Assembly (NCBI GenBank): GCA_025890175.1
Contig: JANPYM010000016.1
Location: forward strand, 721,036 to 785,035
DNA: 64,000 nt
Direction of reading: 5' to 3'
Source of the DNA: Ciborinia camelliae
Lineage: Eukaryota; Ascomycota; Leotiomycetes; Helotiales; Sclerotiniaceae
A model generated the notes under the pieces. It saw nothing but the letters and a program-made list of their open reading frames with translations, made no database searches and was not told the DNA's origin. Position numbers and translations under genes: made by a program. Shown piece after piece: positions 12,129 through 22,728 of the stretch. Within the stretch, counting starts at the first letter, position 1, and every line of letters begins with the position of its first letter.

Positions 12129-13602
12129 TACGATACCCATTTTGTACTGTAATGTCGCATTCCAAACTGTCACTATATGTTCTCATCTTTCCTTCATTGG
12201 CATTAGCGTTGCTGCATTATCATGTCCTTGTTTACAATATCCTGTATTGTTACATATGCTGAGATTCGTTCCTTGCACGGCGTGGACATGGGGAGGGGGG
12301 CCATTTTTGATAACCAAATCCCACTTGGGCCGCGTCTGGCGTTTTTTTGTTTTTCTCTCTCTTTTTTTATACATCTTTGGCCTGGACTTGCTTCCACACC
12401 CCATTCCCGCTCATGTTCTCCTTTCCTCTGACTCCGATATTTTGTTGTTTGATGGATAACATTACTACTGCTGCTGCTGATGCTACCTACCCTTTGTTTC
12501 TTGTGGGTGATAAAATTTGATGTCTGGGTATGACATTGTACTGTACTGTACTATATCTTGCTTGATCTTACATGATCGGAGTTGTATCTCTTTTTCTTGG
12601 ATTTTGGGGGTGGTGGAGGGGGGAGGAGAGGAGAGGAGAGGAGAGGGAAGAAGAAGGGTGTGTGTGTTTGTGTGTGTCCCTTATCGTGTGTGCAAATGGA
12701 ATGTCATCTCGGTGGGTGGTTGTAGAAGAGATGATGTTGTTGTTGTTGCAGCATGGTATGTTGGGGGGCGGGGGCATGGATTTGATTGGATTTGATTGGA
12801 TTGGATAAGAGGGGATGGAATAGGATAGGATATAATGCTTAAATTTGAAGGAAGGAAGGAAGGAAAGTCGAGATGTGATGTGGTGGTGGGGGTGGTGGTG
12901 GTGGATGTAAAGGGAAAAGAAAAGGAAGGGAAAAGAAAAGAAGAGAAGGGAAAGGGGGATAGTTGCCGAGCGATAAATGCATGCGTTGTGTGTTGTGTTG
13001 TCATATTGTATCATGTATGGTATGGATGAGAGAGAGAGAGAGAGAGATTTTAGTTGTAGTGTAGTTATAGTGTAGTGTAGTAGTAGTTGTAGTGTAGTAG
13101 TTGGTGTGGTGTAGTAGTTGGTGTGGTGGTGGTTACTAGTAGTAGTGATGGGATTGGATGGGAAGGGATGGGATTGGATGAATGAGAATTTTTTTTTCTA
13201 TCGTATTTGTTGTATTTGTTGGTGATGATGATGATGATGTGTATATATCTGTGTATATATCTGTGTGTATATATGAATGAATGATTGCCTTTTTTATGGT
13301 GATGACTTATTTTTATTTTTATTTTTAAGGGGGGGGGAGGGGTGGGACGGGAAGCGAAACGAAAATACATGCGTGCGGCATGGTGCTTTATGGGGAACGT
13401 GAAACTTTTGGGGATTTTGAAATGGAGATGGAGACGGAGATGGAGATTGAGAGTTTCTGGAGATGATTTTCATTTTTATTTTTATCCTGCGTGAGGTTTT
13501 GATTCTGTAATTTAATTTGCATGCTCATCCATCCGTGACCGCGAACACAAATGCGGAAACGAAGACAGTGGAGACGCCGTCGCAGTCGCCAAACCACCCA
13601 AC
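12129..13602. other. Low-complexity region between convergent genes
   Basis: 3' UTRs of the kelch-type gene (+) and the deacetylase gene (-) plus about 1 kb of purine- or GT-rich simple sequence: GGAGA near 12620, GGATTTGATT near 12780, AAGGG near 12910-12955, GA dinucleotides near 13028-13046 and GTAGTTG repeats near 13050-13130. No gene seen. Confidence 0.65.
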
Positions 13603-14511
13603 TTAAACCGGCCGATTGATCCCGGCAATGCCAAGCAAGCCACCCAGCGATGCGATCCCGAATTTGCGCTTCCGCAACCCGCCCAGGACCAGCTCGATCT
13701 CGGCCGCAGAATACGACCGGCGATCGTGCATGATGATGATGGCGCCCGGTCGCGCCATGCTCACCACGTGCTTGGCGTTGATGCGCGCGTGCGGGATTTG
13801 CGCATCGTGCGGATAGATGCTGCCCAGCGCCAGGCGATACCCTAGGCGCGTGGCCAGGGCTCGCATTGGGGCGGTGAAGAATCCGGAGCCAGGTCGGAAG
13901 TACTTGGGGGGGACTTGGGAGCCGGTGATGGGACGGTTGGCGGGGAGGAGATCCTCGACGTCGTGGATTTGTCGCTCGAGCTCCGAGAGCGGGAGCGATA
14001 TCGAGGGCTCGTCGGCCCATGCGTGGTTTCCGACTTCGTGGCCTTCGTCGTGCATTCTTTGGATTATTTCGGCGTGCGATGCGGCTTGACTTCCTATGAT
14101 GAAGAATGTTGCTTTCGCATGGTGGATTTTGAGCAAGTCTAGGATTCGGGATGTTTCTTCCGATGGTGCATCGTCTATGGTTAAAGCGACGACGCGTTGA
14201 GAATCTGATAGAGGGAGATGAAATAAAACGTCGGGATATTTCCCTTGAAGGTAGTTGATGACAAATTTGGGTGGTTTGTAAATGGTGTAGCCCGACAAAA
14301 GTACCACGAATATCAGAGCTAGGAGGGCGAGAAGAATCATCCTTATGATATGGAAAGATGTCCGATTCTGGTATCGGATTGATGAGTCATAGAAATTCAC
14401 ACCTCGTTCCTCATCATCTATCTTGATATGCTTTGTAGGGCCTGGTGCAGACCAAGATGAGGAACCAAAGCGCTGGATTTTGCGTATGAGAGCACCTATG
14501 CTGAGACGCAT
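13603..14511 (-). CDS. Membrane-anchored polysaccharide (chitin) deacetylase, NodB domain, 302 aa
   Basis: Single exon from the ATG at 14511. A 50-residue cytoplasmic N-terminus is followed by a signal-anchor helix (about 55-75), giving a type II membrane protein with the NodB domain outside. Metal and catalytic motifs are visible: TIDDAPS at 111-117 (usual form TFDDGPS), GHEVGNHAW at 157-165 followed by D167, YFRPGSG at 204-210 in place of RPPYG, and IIMHD near 259-263. Carbohydrate esterase family 4 enzymes remove N-acetyl groups from chitin or related polymers in the cell wall. The DDA variant and HxxxD spacing fit a subgroup different from secreted fungal chitin deacetylases, so the exact substrate is uncertain. 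The 3' half of the gene is much richer in G+C than the 5' half. It is divergent from the permease gene. Confidence 0.88.
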   Translation of the reverse strand: MRLSIGALIRKIQRFGSSSWSAPGPTKHIKIDDEERGVNFYDSSIRYQNRTSFHIIRMILLALLALIFVVLLSGYTIYKPPKFVINYLQGKYPDVLFHLPLSDSQRVVALTIDDAPSEETSRILDLLKIHHAKATFFIIGSQAASHAEIIQRMHDEGHEVGNHAWADEPSISLPLSELERQIHDVEDLLPANRPITGSQVPPKYFRPGSGFFTAPMRALATRLGYRLALGSIYPHDAQIPHARINAKHVVSMARPGAIIIMHDRRSYSAAEIELVLGGLRKRKFGIASLGGLLGIAGINRPV

Positions 14512-15786
14512 TGGAGTATGAAATATTGATCGTGCGTCTTAATCATTCTTGAATGCGTTGGTTGAAAAGCAGTACTCCGTAGATCTGCGGAATATGTCCT
14601 TGGTCTGATGAAATAGGAGAGGAGTTCATGTTATCGAATGTGGCTGGGGTTGAATCGGTTAGCTCGAATCTCTGTTCTAGCCACATTGATGAGCCACAAG
14701 TTCTTATCGCTTATCGAGCTGAGGATCCTTTTCATTTGGATTTGATGAACATCGTTATACTATTGAGCATTGGGTTGGAGAACTTTTGGTAGGTACTTTA
14801 TTATTTACTGTACAATTTCAGATTGTATGTCGGTACACTCTATAAAGACCTAGCTCATTAGGTATAAAGTTTGACGGGAAGCGGCTGCGTCTATTAGCTA
14901 AGTTGCTAGCTTCGGGCCTGCCCGAGAAAGGATCTAGGTATGATCATCAGGAGCTGCAGGTTATAACGTCAGCAGAGAACGAACGAAGAGGATCCTCCAT
15001 TCCACAAATTAGAGATACCGTATCCGGTTGGAAACTAATGTTATAGTAAATGGTTATGATGTGTGAGGTTTTCAGGGAATTGTTCTTGTTGTGATGAGGT
15101 ATGAAGTTCGATTTGTGGGGGAACAATGGATCCGTGGGGAAAAGACGATCAAATGTCACACCCAAATGTCACCCTTCGTACTCCGGGGATAAGTAGACCG
15201 ACCGGTGTGACATTTTTACAGCTGACTTGATTTGTTCGAATTTTAATACCGCCGAAGATGCTTGAGCCTATTCTCAAATAGCTGGAGATGACAGTCACAT
15301 ACCACGGTAGGTTAGATCCGTAAATGAATGAATGGCACTTACACAGCCTCTTCAATTCAAGATTTATTTCCTTTTTATTCGCTTTTTATTGGTGTCTTGA
15401 AATCTAACCATTCATCTCACCCGATGATAGTAATCTATCCACGTGTGATATTCATCTCTTTCTTGGCTTCAAAAAAAAGTCTTGTCAAATGGACTGGCTG
15501 TAGATTATTGACAAGAAATTGATTCAAGTTACTACTCTTACCTTCACCTTCACCATCACCTTACCTAACAAAAGGGATCTTGAAGTTACCGGGTCCCTCT
15601 CAGGTTTATCGAACTTCAACTCATTTCTGCCCAACGGTGAAAGCTGGAGGTGAACCTTACTCTCAAGGTGCCATTCGGATCGATGATGGTGTGTATGTAA
15701 CCTTACTGCGATCAACGGGATCTTTCGGTGAATCAAGTAAGGCTGTGTCATCACCTGAGAGTATTCTGGGATTCCCATTCTCAACG

Positions 15787-15812
15787 AAAATTATCTTTCG
15801 AAAGATAATTTT
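15787..15812. promoter_or_regulatory. 26-bp perfect palindrome with two inverted GATA boxes
   Basis: The sequence is its own reverse complement over 26 bases, with half-site AAAATTATCTTTC. It presents TTATCT and AGATAA on facing strands, 78 bp upstream of the permease ATG. WGATAR is the binding word of fungal GATA factors such as AreA/Nit2 and SreA. Regulatory use is inferred from the motif and position. Confidence 0.5.
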
Positions 15813-15857
15813 GGAAAGGAATTGCGAATATTTATCCACCAAGTTCGTTTGCCTGGC

Positions 15858-15875
15858 CGTGACATTTTTGTCACG
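15858..15875 (+). promoter_or_regulatory. Inverted repeat CGTGAC-N6-GTCACG in the permease leader
   Basis: A 6-bp stem with a T-rich loop lies 14 bp before the ATG at 15890. One arm is part of the GTGACATTT word repeated elsewhere in this promoter. It could be a factor site or a leader hairpin. Confidence 0.35.
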
Positions 15876-15889
15876 AAGGAGTTTTCAAT

Positions 15890-18316
15890 ATGACATCAGT
15901 GGATTTGGATACCAATAAAATCAAGAATTGGCGATCCATTCTCACCCTCATAATTTTCATTTTAACTAGTAAGTGCCAAATATTTCTCGAACATGTCGGT
16001 TTTCGTGGAGAGCAATTAACTCTGCTTGAATTATACAGATATCGTCGTCCTCTTCCCCTTTCATATTCGGATATATGTTCCCCGGACACTGACAAATCCT
16101 TTTCTGGATGTCCTAAGCCATTTCCGATTAATATCACCAAGGGAGGACGATGATTACCAAGATGTCCAAAGTGGTAAAAGCACGCGTTTCGTGAAACTGA
16201 GCTTTCCCCTAAATTTCGTGACGGCACCTTTGATAGCAGATCTTTTTCTCCTCGCTATTTTGGCCATAGGCCGACAAGAAGTGCATGATGGAACGGTTGG
16301 GGCAAACAGTATCAACCCGATTGATATCATGGTTTTCTTCATCACACTAGCATACATTGCTATTTCAATCGACGCTTCGGGTCTCATCAGATTTTTGGCA
16401 TTCAAGGTGCTTCAAAAGGGAGGTAAAGTTGGGCACAGGCTGTTCTTCTTTCTCTATGCATTCTTTTTCTGCTTGGGAACCTTCATTGGAAATGACCCCA
16501 TTATATTGTCTGGCACCGCATTTCTGGCCTACTTGACTCGAGTATCGAGTAACATTATTCACCCAAGAGCATGGATTTTTACTCAATTCGCAGTCGCCAA
16601 TATTGCCTCGGCCATCCTAGTCTCCTCTAATCCGACCAATCTTGTCCTGGCCGGTGCTTTTGGTATCAAGTTCATCGAATACACCGCGAACATGATCGTT
16701 CCCGTTGTCGTAACAGCAATTGTATTATTCCCGTTCTTACTATATTTCGTCTTCGCTGATGAGGCTCTCATTCCATTTTCGATCAAAATGCACGAGCTCT
16801 CCGAAGAAGCCAAATCTAAGAAGCCTGTGAACCCGAATATCCCAAATGCGAAAGGAAACTCTGGTGAGGAACAAGAAAATCAGCTTGCAGAAAATAAACA
16901 ACTCTCTCTTGAAGAAATTATGAATCCTTTTGTGGATAGAAAAGGAGCAGCTTTTGGGGCTTTCATCATGACCGCAACACTCGTCACGGTCCTGGCTCTA
17001 AACGCTGTCAGCCAGAGTAAAGGCGAACATCCAGTGTTTTGGGTGACTTTACCGGCCGCATTTGTGATGTTTGTTTGGGAAATCTCACAAGGATGGATTA
17101 ATCGTCACGAAACACGCGAAATTGCTCGTAGGGGACGACGCGAAGTTGAACTTGCCCAAGCTGAGCGAGAGATTAGAGAGGAGAAGGATGCGGACCAATT
17201 AATTTTAGAGCAAGAGCAACGAGATGACAAAATTACCAGCGGAGCCCCTTTAACATTAACACAATCACCCGAAGACGTTGGAATGAAGAATTTTGAAGTA
17301 GTAGATGGCATTCTTACAGAAGACAGTCGGGCGCCTAAGCTTTTGATATCCGAGAATGTTGATGGGCGAAATCGAGTATTGAGTGATCCCCTGGATTCAT
17401 CTATCTCAACACTCATGCCCAAAGAAGATAACTTGCAAAATAGTCGCTCTTCGACCAGTGCAATGAGCACATTAGACGAGAAGAAAGAATTAGATCGCGA
17501 AGACCCAGCTCCTCCAATATCAGGAGTACAAGGTCCACGATTAAGTAGCCAGAACGACTCCAAAAAACGAGTACTCGCCGAGCAGATTTCCCGCAAAGTC
17601 GAGCTTCAAAAACAGCGCGGACGTCCAACTTTAGTTTCCCTCCTCAAAGATGCATATCTCTGGTCTCAAGAAACATTCCCCACCGTCACAGCAGTTGTAG
17701 CTCATCTCCCTTTTGCCCTCATCCCATTCGCCCTTTCAATGTTCGTTCTGGTACAGGCATTGGTGACTAAAGGATGGGTCCCAGTTTTCGCTTATGGCTG
17801 GGATCACTGGGTCAACAAAACAGGAACCGTTGGAGCAATCGGTGGCATGGGATTCCTCTCTTGTATCCTCTGCAACGTGAGTTTTCCCCCACCTATCCTA
17901 TCCTATCCTATCCACACCTTCCATCTTCATCTCCCCATCCCAACCCAACTAACCCATCCCCCCCACCACAGTTCGCCGGCACCAACATCGGCACGACGAT
18001 CCTCCTCTGTCGGGTGATCCAAGCATGGCAAAACATCCACCAGCACAACGGGCTCCCCATCAGCGAGCGCGCCTTCTGGGGCACCGTCTACGCCATGGCG
18101 CTCGGGGTTAACTATGGCGCTTTCAGCACGGCGTTTAGTGCGTCGCTCGCTGGTCTGCTGTGGAGGGATATTCTCGCCCGCAAACATATTCATGTTCGTC
18201 GTCTGGATTTTGCGAGGGTTAATTTGCCCATTGTGGCGATTTCTATGGCGGTTGGTTGTGCGGTGTTGGTTGGTGAGGTTTATGTCGTTAGGTCGGAGCG
18301 GAGGTATGATGGGTGA
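15890..18316 (+). CDS. ArsB/NhaD-superfamily (CitMHS-type) anion permease, 753 aa
   Basis: Three exons, 15890..15968, 16039..17876 and 17972..18316, with GT-AG introns of 70 and 95 nt and consistent phases. The N-terminal half has multiple hydrophobic helices with the motifs GNDPIILSGTAFLAYL and SSNPTNLVLAGAFG; such paired NDP and NPTN turns are typical of ion-transporter-superfamily permeases (ArsB, CitM, NhaD). A long charged cytoplasmic loop (about 265-540, including the ARRGRREVELAQAEREIREE helix and acidic linkers) separates it from a second helical bundle with FAGTNIGTTILLCRV near residue 645 and a C-terminal membrane helix. Candidate substrates are arsenite, citrate or another small anion; sequence alone does not decide. 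The promoter carries a GATA palindrome. Confidence 0.85.
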
Positions 18317-18757
18317 TGGGTGGTGGGTGAGGAGGGGTGAGGGGTGATGGGTGGTGGGTGGGGAGGGACGAGGGGGTGGGGAGGGACGAGGGGGTTGGGA
18401 GGGGGGTGGGGATGGGGTAAAGGGGGGGAATGGTGGCTTAAAATGGAGTAGATTATTATTCTTTTATTTCTTTTTTCTTCTTTTTTTTCATATAATTATT
18501 ATAACGATGATGATGATAATGACAATTAAAATTAGATTCATACCTAGGTATTTACTCATTTACCTACCATTCATTCTACTGCATAGATGAATAATAATAG
18601 TCTAACAGAACAGATATATGCCAGGAAGGCGGGGCGGGGATCAAAGACTATTCTAAGAGCATTCACAAGTATACTTTATTTGAAAAGTCGGTGCCATCGA
18701 AATTCCTGGGTGAATGTAAATGTAAATTATCTGTTCGGTGTGAACTTCTGCGTTGTT
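18317..18757. other. 3' UTR and G-rich tract after the permease gene
   Basis: 18340-18440 is a dense run of G-tracts on the plus strand (for example GGGTGGGGAGGG), with clear G-quadruplex potential. The rest is T- and A-rich with no gene. Confidence 0.6.
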
Positions 18758-18842
18758 GTGTTTTGTGTTTTGTGTTGTGTTTTGTGTTGTGTTTTGTGTT
18801 GTGTTTTGTGTTGTGTTTTGTGTTGTGTTTTGTGTTGTGTTG
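18758..18842. repeat. Minisatellite, 12-bp unit TTTTGTGTTGTG
   Basis: About six to seven copies in tandem. First of four unrelated arrays within about 0.8 kb. Confidence 0.9.
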
Positions 18843-18859
18843 AATTTAAGGTATAGTGT

Positions 18860-18951
18860 GGAGGGGATGGAGGGGATGGAGGGGATGGAGGGGATGGAGG
18901 GGATGGAGGGGATGGAGGGGATGGAGGGGATGGAGGGGATGGAGGGGATAG
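18860..18951. repeat. Minisatellite, 9-bp unit GATGGAGGG
   Basis: About ten nearly perfect copies. It yields a spurious (MEG)n reading frame. Confidence 0.9.
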
Positions 18952-19060
18952 AGGGGAATTTGGGTTTTTTGTGTGGTTGATGTGTGTTTGAGGAGGAGGA
19001 GGAGGAGGAGGATGTGTGTTTGATGTTTGGGAAATGGAGGATGAGGAGGAGGTGGGTAGG

Positions 19061-19204
19061 TTGGTAGATAGATTGGTAGATAGATTGGTAGATAGATTGG
19101 TAGATAGATTGGTAGATAGATTGGTAGATAGATTGGTAGATAGATTGGTAGATAGATTGGTAGATAGATTGGTAGATAGATTGGTAGATAGATTGGTAGA
19201 TAAT
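19061..19204. repeat. Minisatellite, 12-bp unit TTGGTAGATAGA
   Basis: About twelve near-perfect copies. The LVDR-repeat reading frame it creates is not considered a gene. Confidence 0.92.
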
Positions 19205-19445
19205 AATGGATGGAGAAGGAGTCTTTGATAAATTATGTTATGAATTTATACTACTTTTAGGGGTGGATTGTCTGATTTAGATTTGATTATTTTGATTTGA
19301 TTTAGCCAAACCGGGAACTTTTAAGGCGGGGCTAGGTAGATATAGTCGATATCTCTTTACAATTCGTCTATATCTAGGTACTCTCTCTACTAATGAAATT
19401 TAGTTGAGAATTCATCATTTCTCATCTTTGAAATTCTACACTGTT

Positions 19446-19561
19446 GGCTTTTGGTTTTTGGCTTTTGGCTTTTGGCTTTTGGCTTTTGGCTTTTGGCTTT
19501 TGGCTTTTGGCTTTTGGCTTTTGGCTTTTGGCTTTTGGCTTTTGGCTTTTGGCTTTTGGCT
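19446..19561. repeat. Minisatellite, 7-bp unit GGCTTTT
   Basis: About sixteen copies, homogeneous after the first. Frames through it read LAFGFWL repeats and are not considered coding. Confidence 0.92.
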
Positions 19562-21104
19562 GAGAGGAGAGAGGAGAGAGGAGAGAATCTTAGTGTAATT
19601 CTTCACATCGCACGATGGATGGATGGATTGCTATAATATCTCTCTCTCTTAGCTAGGAAGTTAGGAAGCTAGGAAGTTAAAGAAAATAATCATGAATATT
19701 TAGTTTCAAAAGCCCTAAGGAATAGGTAGACTACTTTAGATGGGATATCGAAATACGCTCTTTGGGTAGGTATTCTTTGCATGTAGGTATACCTGTACCT
19801 GCTGTATAATCCTGATTCTTGAGGATGGATTGTTGGGGGTGGATTTATTTTTTTAAAAATTGATTAAAGAGAGAGGGAGAGGGAGGTGTTGGGTTTGGGT
19901 TAGGGATGGAATAAATGGAATGGAATTAATGGAGGTTAATGGAATCTAAGGATTGGAGTTTAGTATGAGATATAAAATAAGAGAAAAAAAATACAAGATA
20001 TTTCCAAGCTTAACAAATATAAACATGAATATAAATATCAAGTAAAGGAATAATATCCAGGCTCTCTTCTATCTCCTTAATGTATTGGAGTTTGAATCTT
20101 GATACAATACACATCGAATTATTGTCTGTGATGCGCATTCCTACATGATATGATCTCATGAGTAGTGAGTGACACTAAAGGTAAAGAATCAATTAATGGG
20201 AAATAGGATATTTCTAGAAATTTGTATTGAAAAAGTAAATCCAAGCTCGTGGAGCGCGGAAATGGCTATTGTATTTGAGTTCTTTCTTTGCCTTCGATGG
20301 GTTGGATGGATTGGATTTCGCTTGTATTTGTTAGGTATCAAAGATCTGATTCGTTCCAGGGATAATGTGATTAGTGTTGAATGAATAATGGATTGTCCTG
20401 ACTTCATTTTTCATTTGCTATTTTGGTGTTTTTGCTTCTTTGAATTTTATATTATGTTTGATGTAAAGATTTTAGTAAAGTCATGAGTATCATACGTATG
20501 ATATGATGTGCAGTAGCTATAATTACCTAGTCAATTTCATATGTTGGTATATATCCACAATACAAGCGGTCTAATATTGATATTCAAATTTATTATTTGG
20601 AGTCATATAAATGAGATTAGGTAGTTTAGATATAATCAATATCATACGCCTCAGCACATCAAAGACTTCCCGATCACTAGAGGAAATTCATATAATCATA
20701 CTCTGTAATTTAATCTAATGATGATCCATTAAATGTTATCAATAATCATTCCCACACATTTGATTTAATCGCTCCATCCTGACTAGTAACCACTTTATCC
20801 TGCGGTTTTTCCATCTATAAGGAGGGGGGACTCCCATGTTTTAAGCGAGATCAAGCCTGTGTATGAGACGTAGATTTCCATGTTATTGCACATTTGACGA
20901 TACTTCCTACTTTTCTTTTTTCAGTACCAAGGTGGCTGGCTTCATTAAGTATATCCGAATCACCATCGAATAGATACGTGGACTCTGACTCTATCCCCAA
21001 TAACGCATCTGAGTTAACATCTCCGCGGCGGGAGAAGAGATTGAATGACTCCCTCTCCTCCCCAAGTATATACATATAGATATCCAAACAAAGCAGAATC
21101 TGCC
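19562..21104. other. AT-rich intergenic region upstream of the 5S gene
   Basis: No supported gene. The minus-strand frame 20851-21213 runs through the 5S rRNA gene and is rejected. A TATATA word near 21068 may serve the 5S gene. Confidence 0.6.
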
Positions 21105-21223
21105 ACATACGACCATAGACTGAAGAGAATTGGGCATCCCGTCCGCTCTGCCATACACAAGCTTCAGATCGGTGGATTAGTAGTTGGGTGGGTGACCACC
21201 AGCGAATCCCCACTGTTGTATGT
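21105..21223 (+). rRNA. 5S ribosomal RNA
   Basis: The 119-nt segment starts ACATACGACCATAG and ends GTTGTATGT, the closing helix I of fungal 5S rRNA (nine pairs, one G-U). The highly conserved 3' half is present: AGTAGTTGGGTGGGTGACCA then CCAGCGAATCCC, together with CATCCCGTCCGCTC in the middle. A T7 run follows as an RNA polymerase III terminator. The helix II arms differ from the common fungal sequence (GACTGAAG and CTTCAG-A-TC) but still pair, so the gene looks functional. Dispersed single 5S genes are the norm in filamentous ascomycetes. Confidence 0.93.
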
Positions 21224-21229
21224 TTTTTT
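21223..21229 (+). terminator. RNA polymerase III T-run after 5S rRNA
   Basis: A run of T residues follows directly after the 5S 3' end. Confidence 0.75.
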
Positions 21230-21490
21230 GTTTTATTTTTTTGCTTTTTGCGGTCTTGAGGATTACCCCAGATAGTTTCCTCTAGCGGATAAGTTATATC
21301 CTGCTTGATCTATCTATATAGCCCTGAAATTGCTTATGATCAATCTTATTTTTTTTTTAAATAATCTAGAATTTTGCAATGGATAGCGTCAATTCTTAAA
21401 TGCGGACTCTCTAATTATCATATCCGCTGGAAAGAACTATTTCGCGTCCTATGTGCTATTCTAGGGCTAACCTCTCCCTTTCGTTAGGTA

Positions 21491-21848
21491 AGTGATAAAA
21501 TGACGCCCTCCCTGGGCGTCAGTTTAAGTGAATATTTTAATTACGCAACCGATTCGGTCCTAAAATGAAATATAAAGCTAAAGCTTGTACTACCCTTCCC
21601 GTTCCTGCCCTCTTACTAGCTTTTCCCACCCGAATAAGTCCTCGAACAATCGATTCGGGCGGGGAAAGCTAGGAGGAGTGTGGAAGGGTGGAAGGTAGAA
21701 GGGTAAAATGGTAGAATGGTAGAATAAGAAAGATAAAGATGAAGATAGGGGTTGAAGGGATTTTCATACACTTTGCCTTCGACGCTAATCGGTTCTGTAT
21801 TCAAAATTTCAATTAAATTGACGCCCGGGGGGGCGTCATTTTATCACT
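21491..21848. mobile_element. MITE-like element B (358 bp, TA target site)
   Basis: Terminal inverted repeats of about 34 bp start AGTGATAAAATGACGCCC and are flanked by TA on both sides (21489-21490 and 21849-21850). Each TIR itself holds a short palindrome (GACGCCC-N-GGGCGTC). An internal hairpin has arms near 21618-21636 and 21654-21672 (AGCTTTTCCCACCCGAAT against its near complement). No transposase is encoded. TA duplication and TIR form fit a non-autonomous Tc1/mariner-type element. Confidence 0.85.
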
Positions 21849-22728
21849 TACTCTTTCGTTATTAGTCTGAAGTGTTTGACTAGGTAGGCTCCTCGAGATA
21901 AAATAGGCGGGATGGGCATCGAGGCATAGAGAGTGTCGAGTAGTGTAGCATCTGCTCTATACGTTACCTAGGTAGTTATAACAGGACAAGATATAAGAAC
22001 CGATAGTAACCCTTGAGGACAGGGAATATACCCCTTTTGTCTAGTGATGCGAAGATGCGACGATGCAAGCAAAAACCCAGTGCAATGATACGATGTCGAT
22101 TGTATCTATTTTAGCAGGTGGTGGAAGCTGGAGGTTGTATGCAATCGCTACCTTGGGCATCGATATATATCTGGCGATCCTCCAGATAGGCCTATCTAGG
22201 TATGTTATGTAGGTATGCCTTTGCCTCGTCTCCTCGCCTAAAATAGATACTCGCTTATCTTTGTGGGAACGATCATATACTTCTTTGGTTTTATTTAACC
22301 CCTTCTTCAGTCAAGGTTGAATATCAAGGTCAGCTTCAGACAATAATTGTCAATTATTTACCTGGTAGTCTAGGTCACAAGTTTATTTCTGCAGAGGATC
22401 TATTCATCGTTAGGCATGGGAAGACGAGCTATTTATGTTTGATTCTGTTTATCATTCTGTGAACGAGGCAGGAATACTAGTAGTCATCTCTACCACACTG
22501 CCTCGTAAATCAACACTTTATCTCAGCCCCATCGGCATACTTGACTTCTCATGGCCCCCAAATATCTCGCTCCAATTATGCAAATCCCCTTTACTGTACT
22601 CCAGCCAGCTCCGTTTCGCCAGAATTCTCTCACCATATGAAATCGCCAATTCCTCCACTAATCATAGATTCTGCGGATGCAACTCCTGACCGAGTTATCA
22701 ATAAGGCTGCTAATGATTTCATAACAGT
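21849..22728. other. Intergenic region between MITE B and the first 2EXR gene
   Basis: No gene is supported. Short plus-strand frames (22435-22732) lack recognisable features and lie antisense to the 3' flank of the 2EXR gene. Confidence 0.55.

Larger units (their letters stand above)
14512..15889. other. Shared divergent promoter region, deacetylase / permease
   Basis: About 1.4 kb between two divergent genes with no supported coding frame. It contains four copies of GTGACATTT or its complement (15151, 15164, 15207, 15859), a 26-bp perfect palindrome with GATA boxes (15787-15812) and a small inverted repeat just before the permease ATG. Confidence 0.65.

Noticed and set aside
13388..14020. 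210-codon minus-strand frame rich in Arg/Pro
   Set aside because: Out-of-frame reading of the GC-rich deacetylase 3' half; no ATG context or motif.
18753..19636. Reading frames with repeated CVVF, MEG, LVDR and LAFGFWL units
   Set aside because: They are produced by the minisatellites alone; no non-repetitive coding part or start context supports them.
19895..19910. Single TTAGGG near 19905 as a telomere-like repeat
   Set aside because: One copy only, in GT-rich sequence; not an array.
20851..21213. 120-codon minus-strand frame
   Set aside because: It runs through the 5S rRNA gene in antisense and has no protein features.
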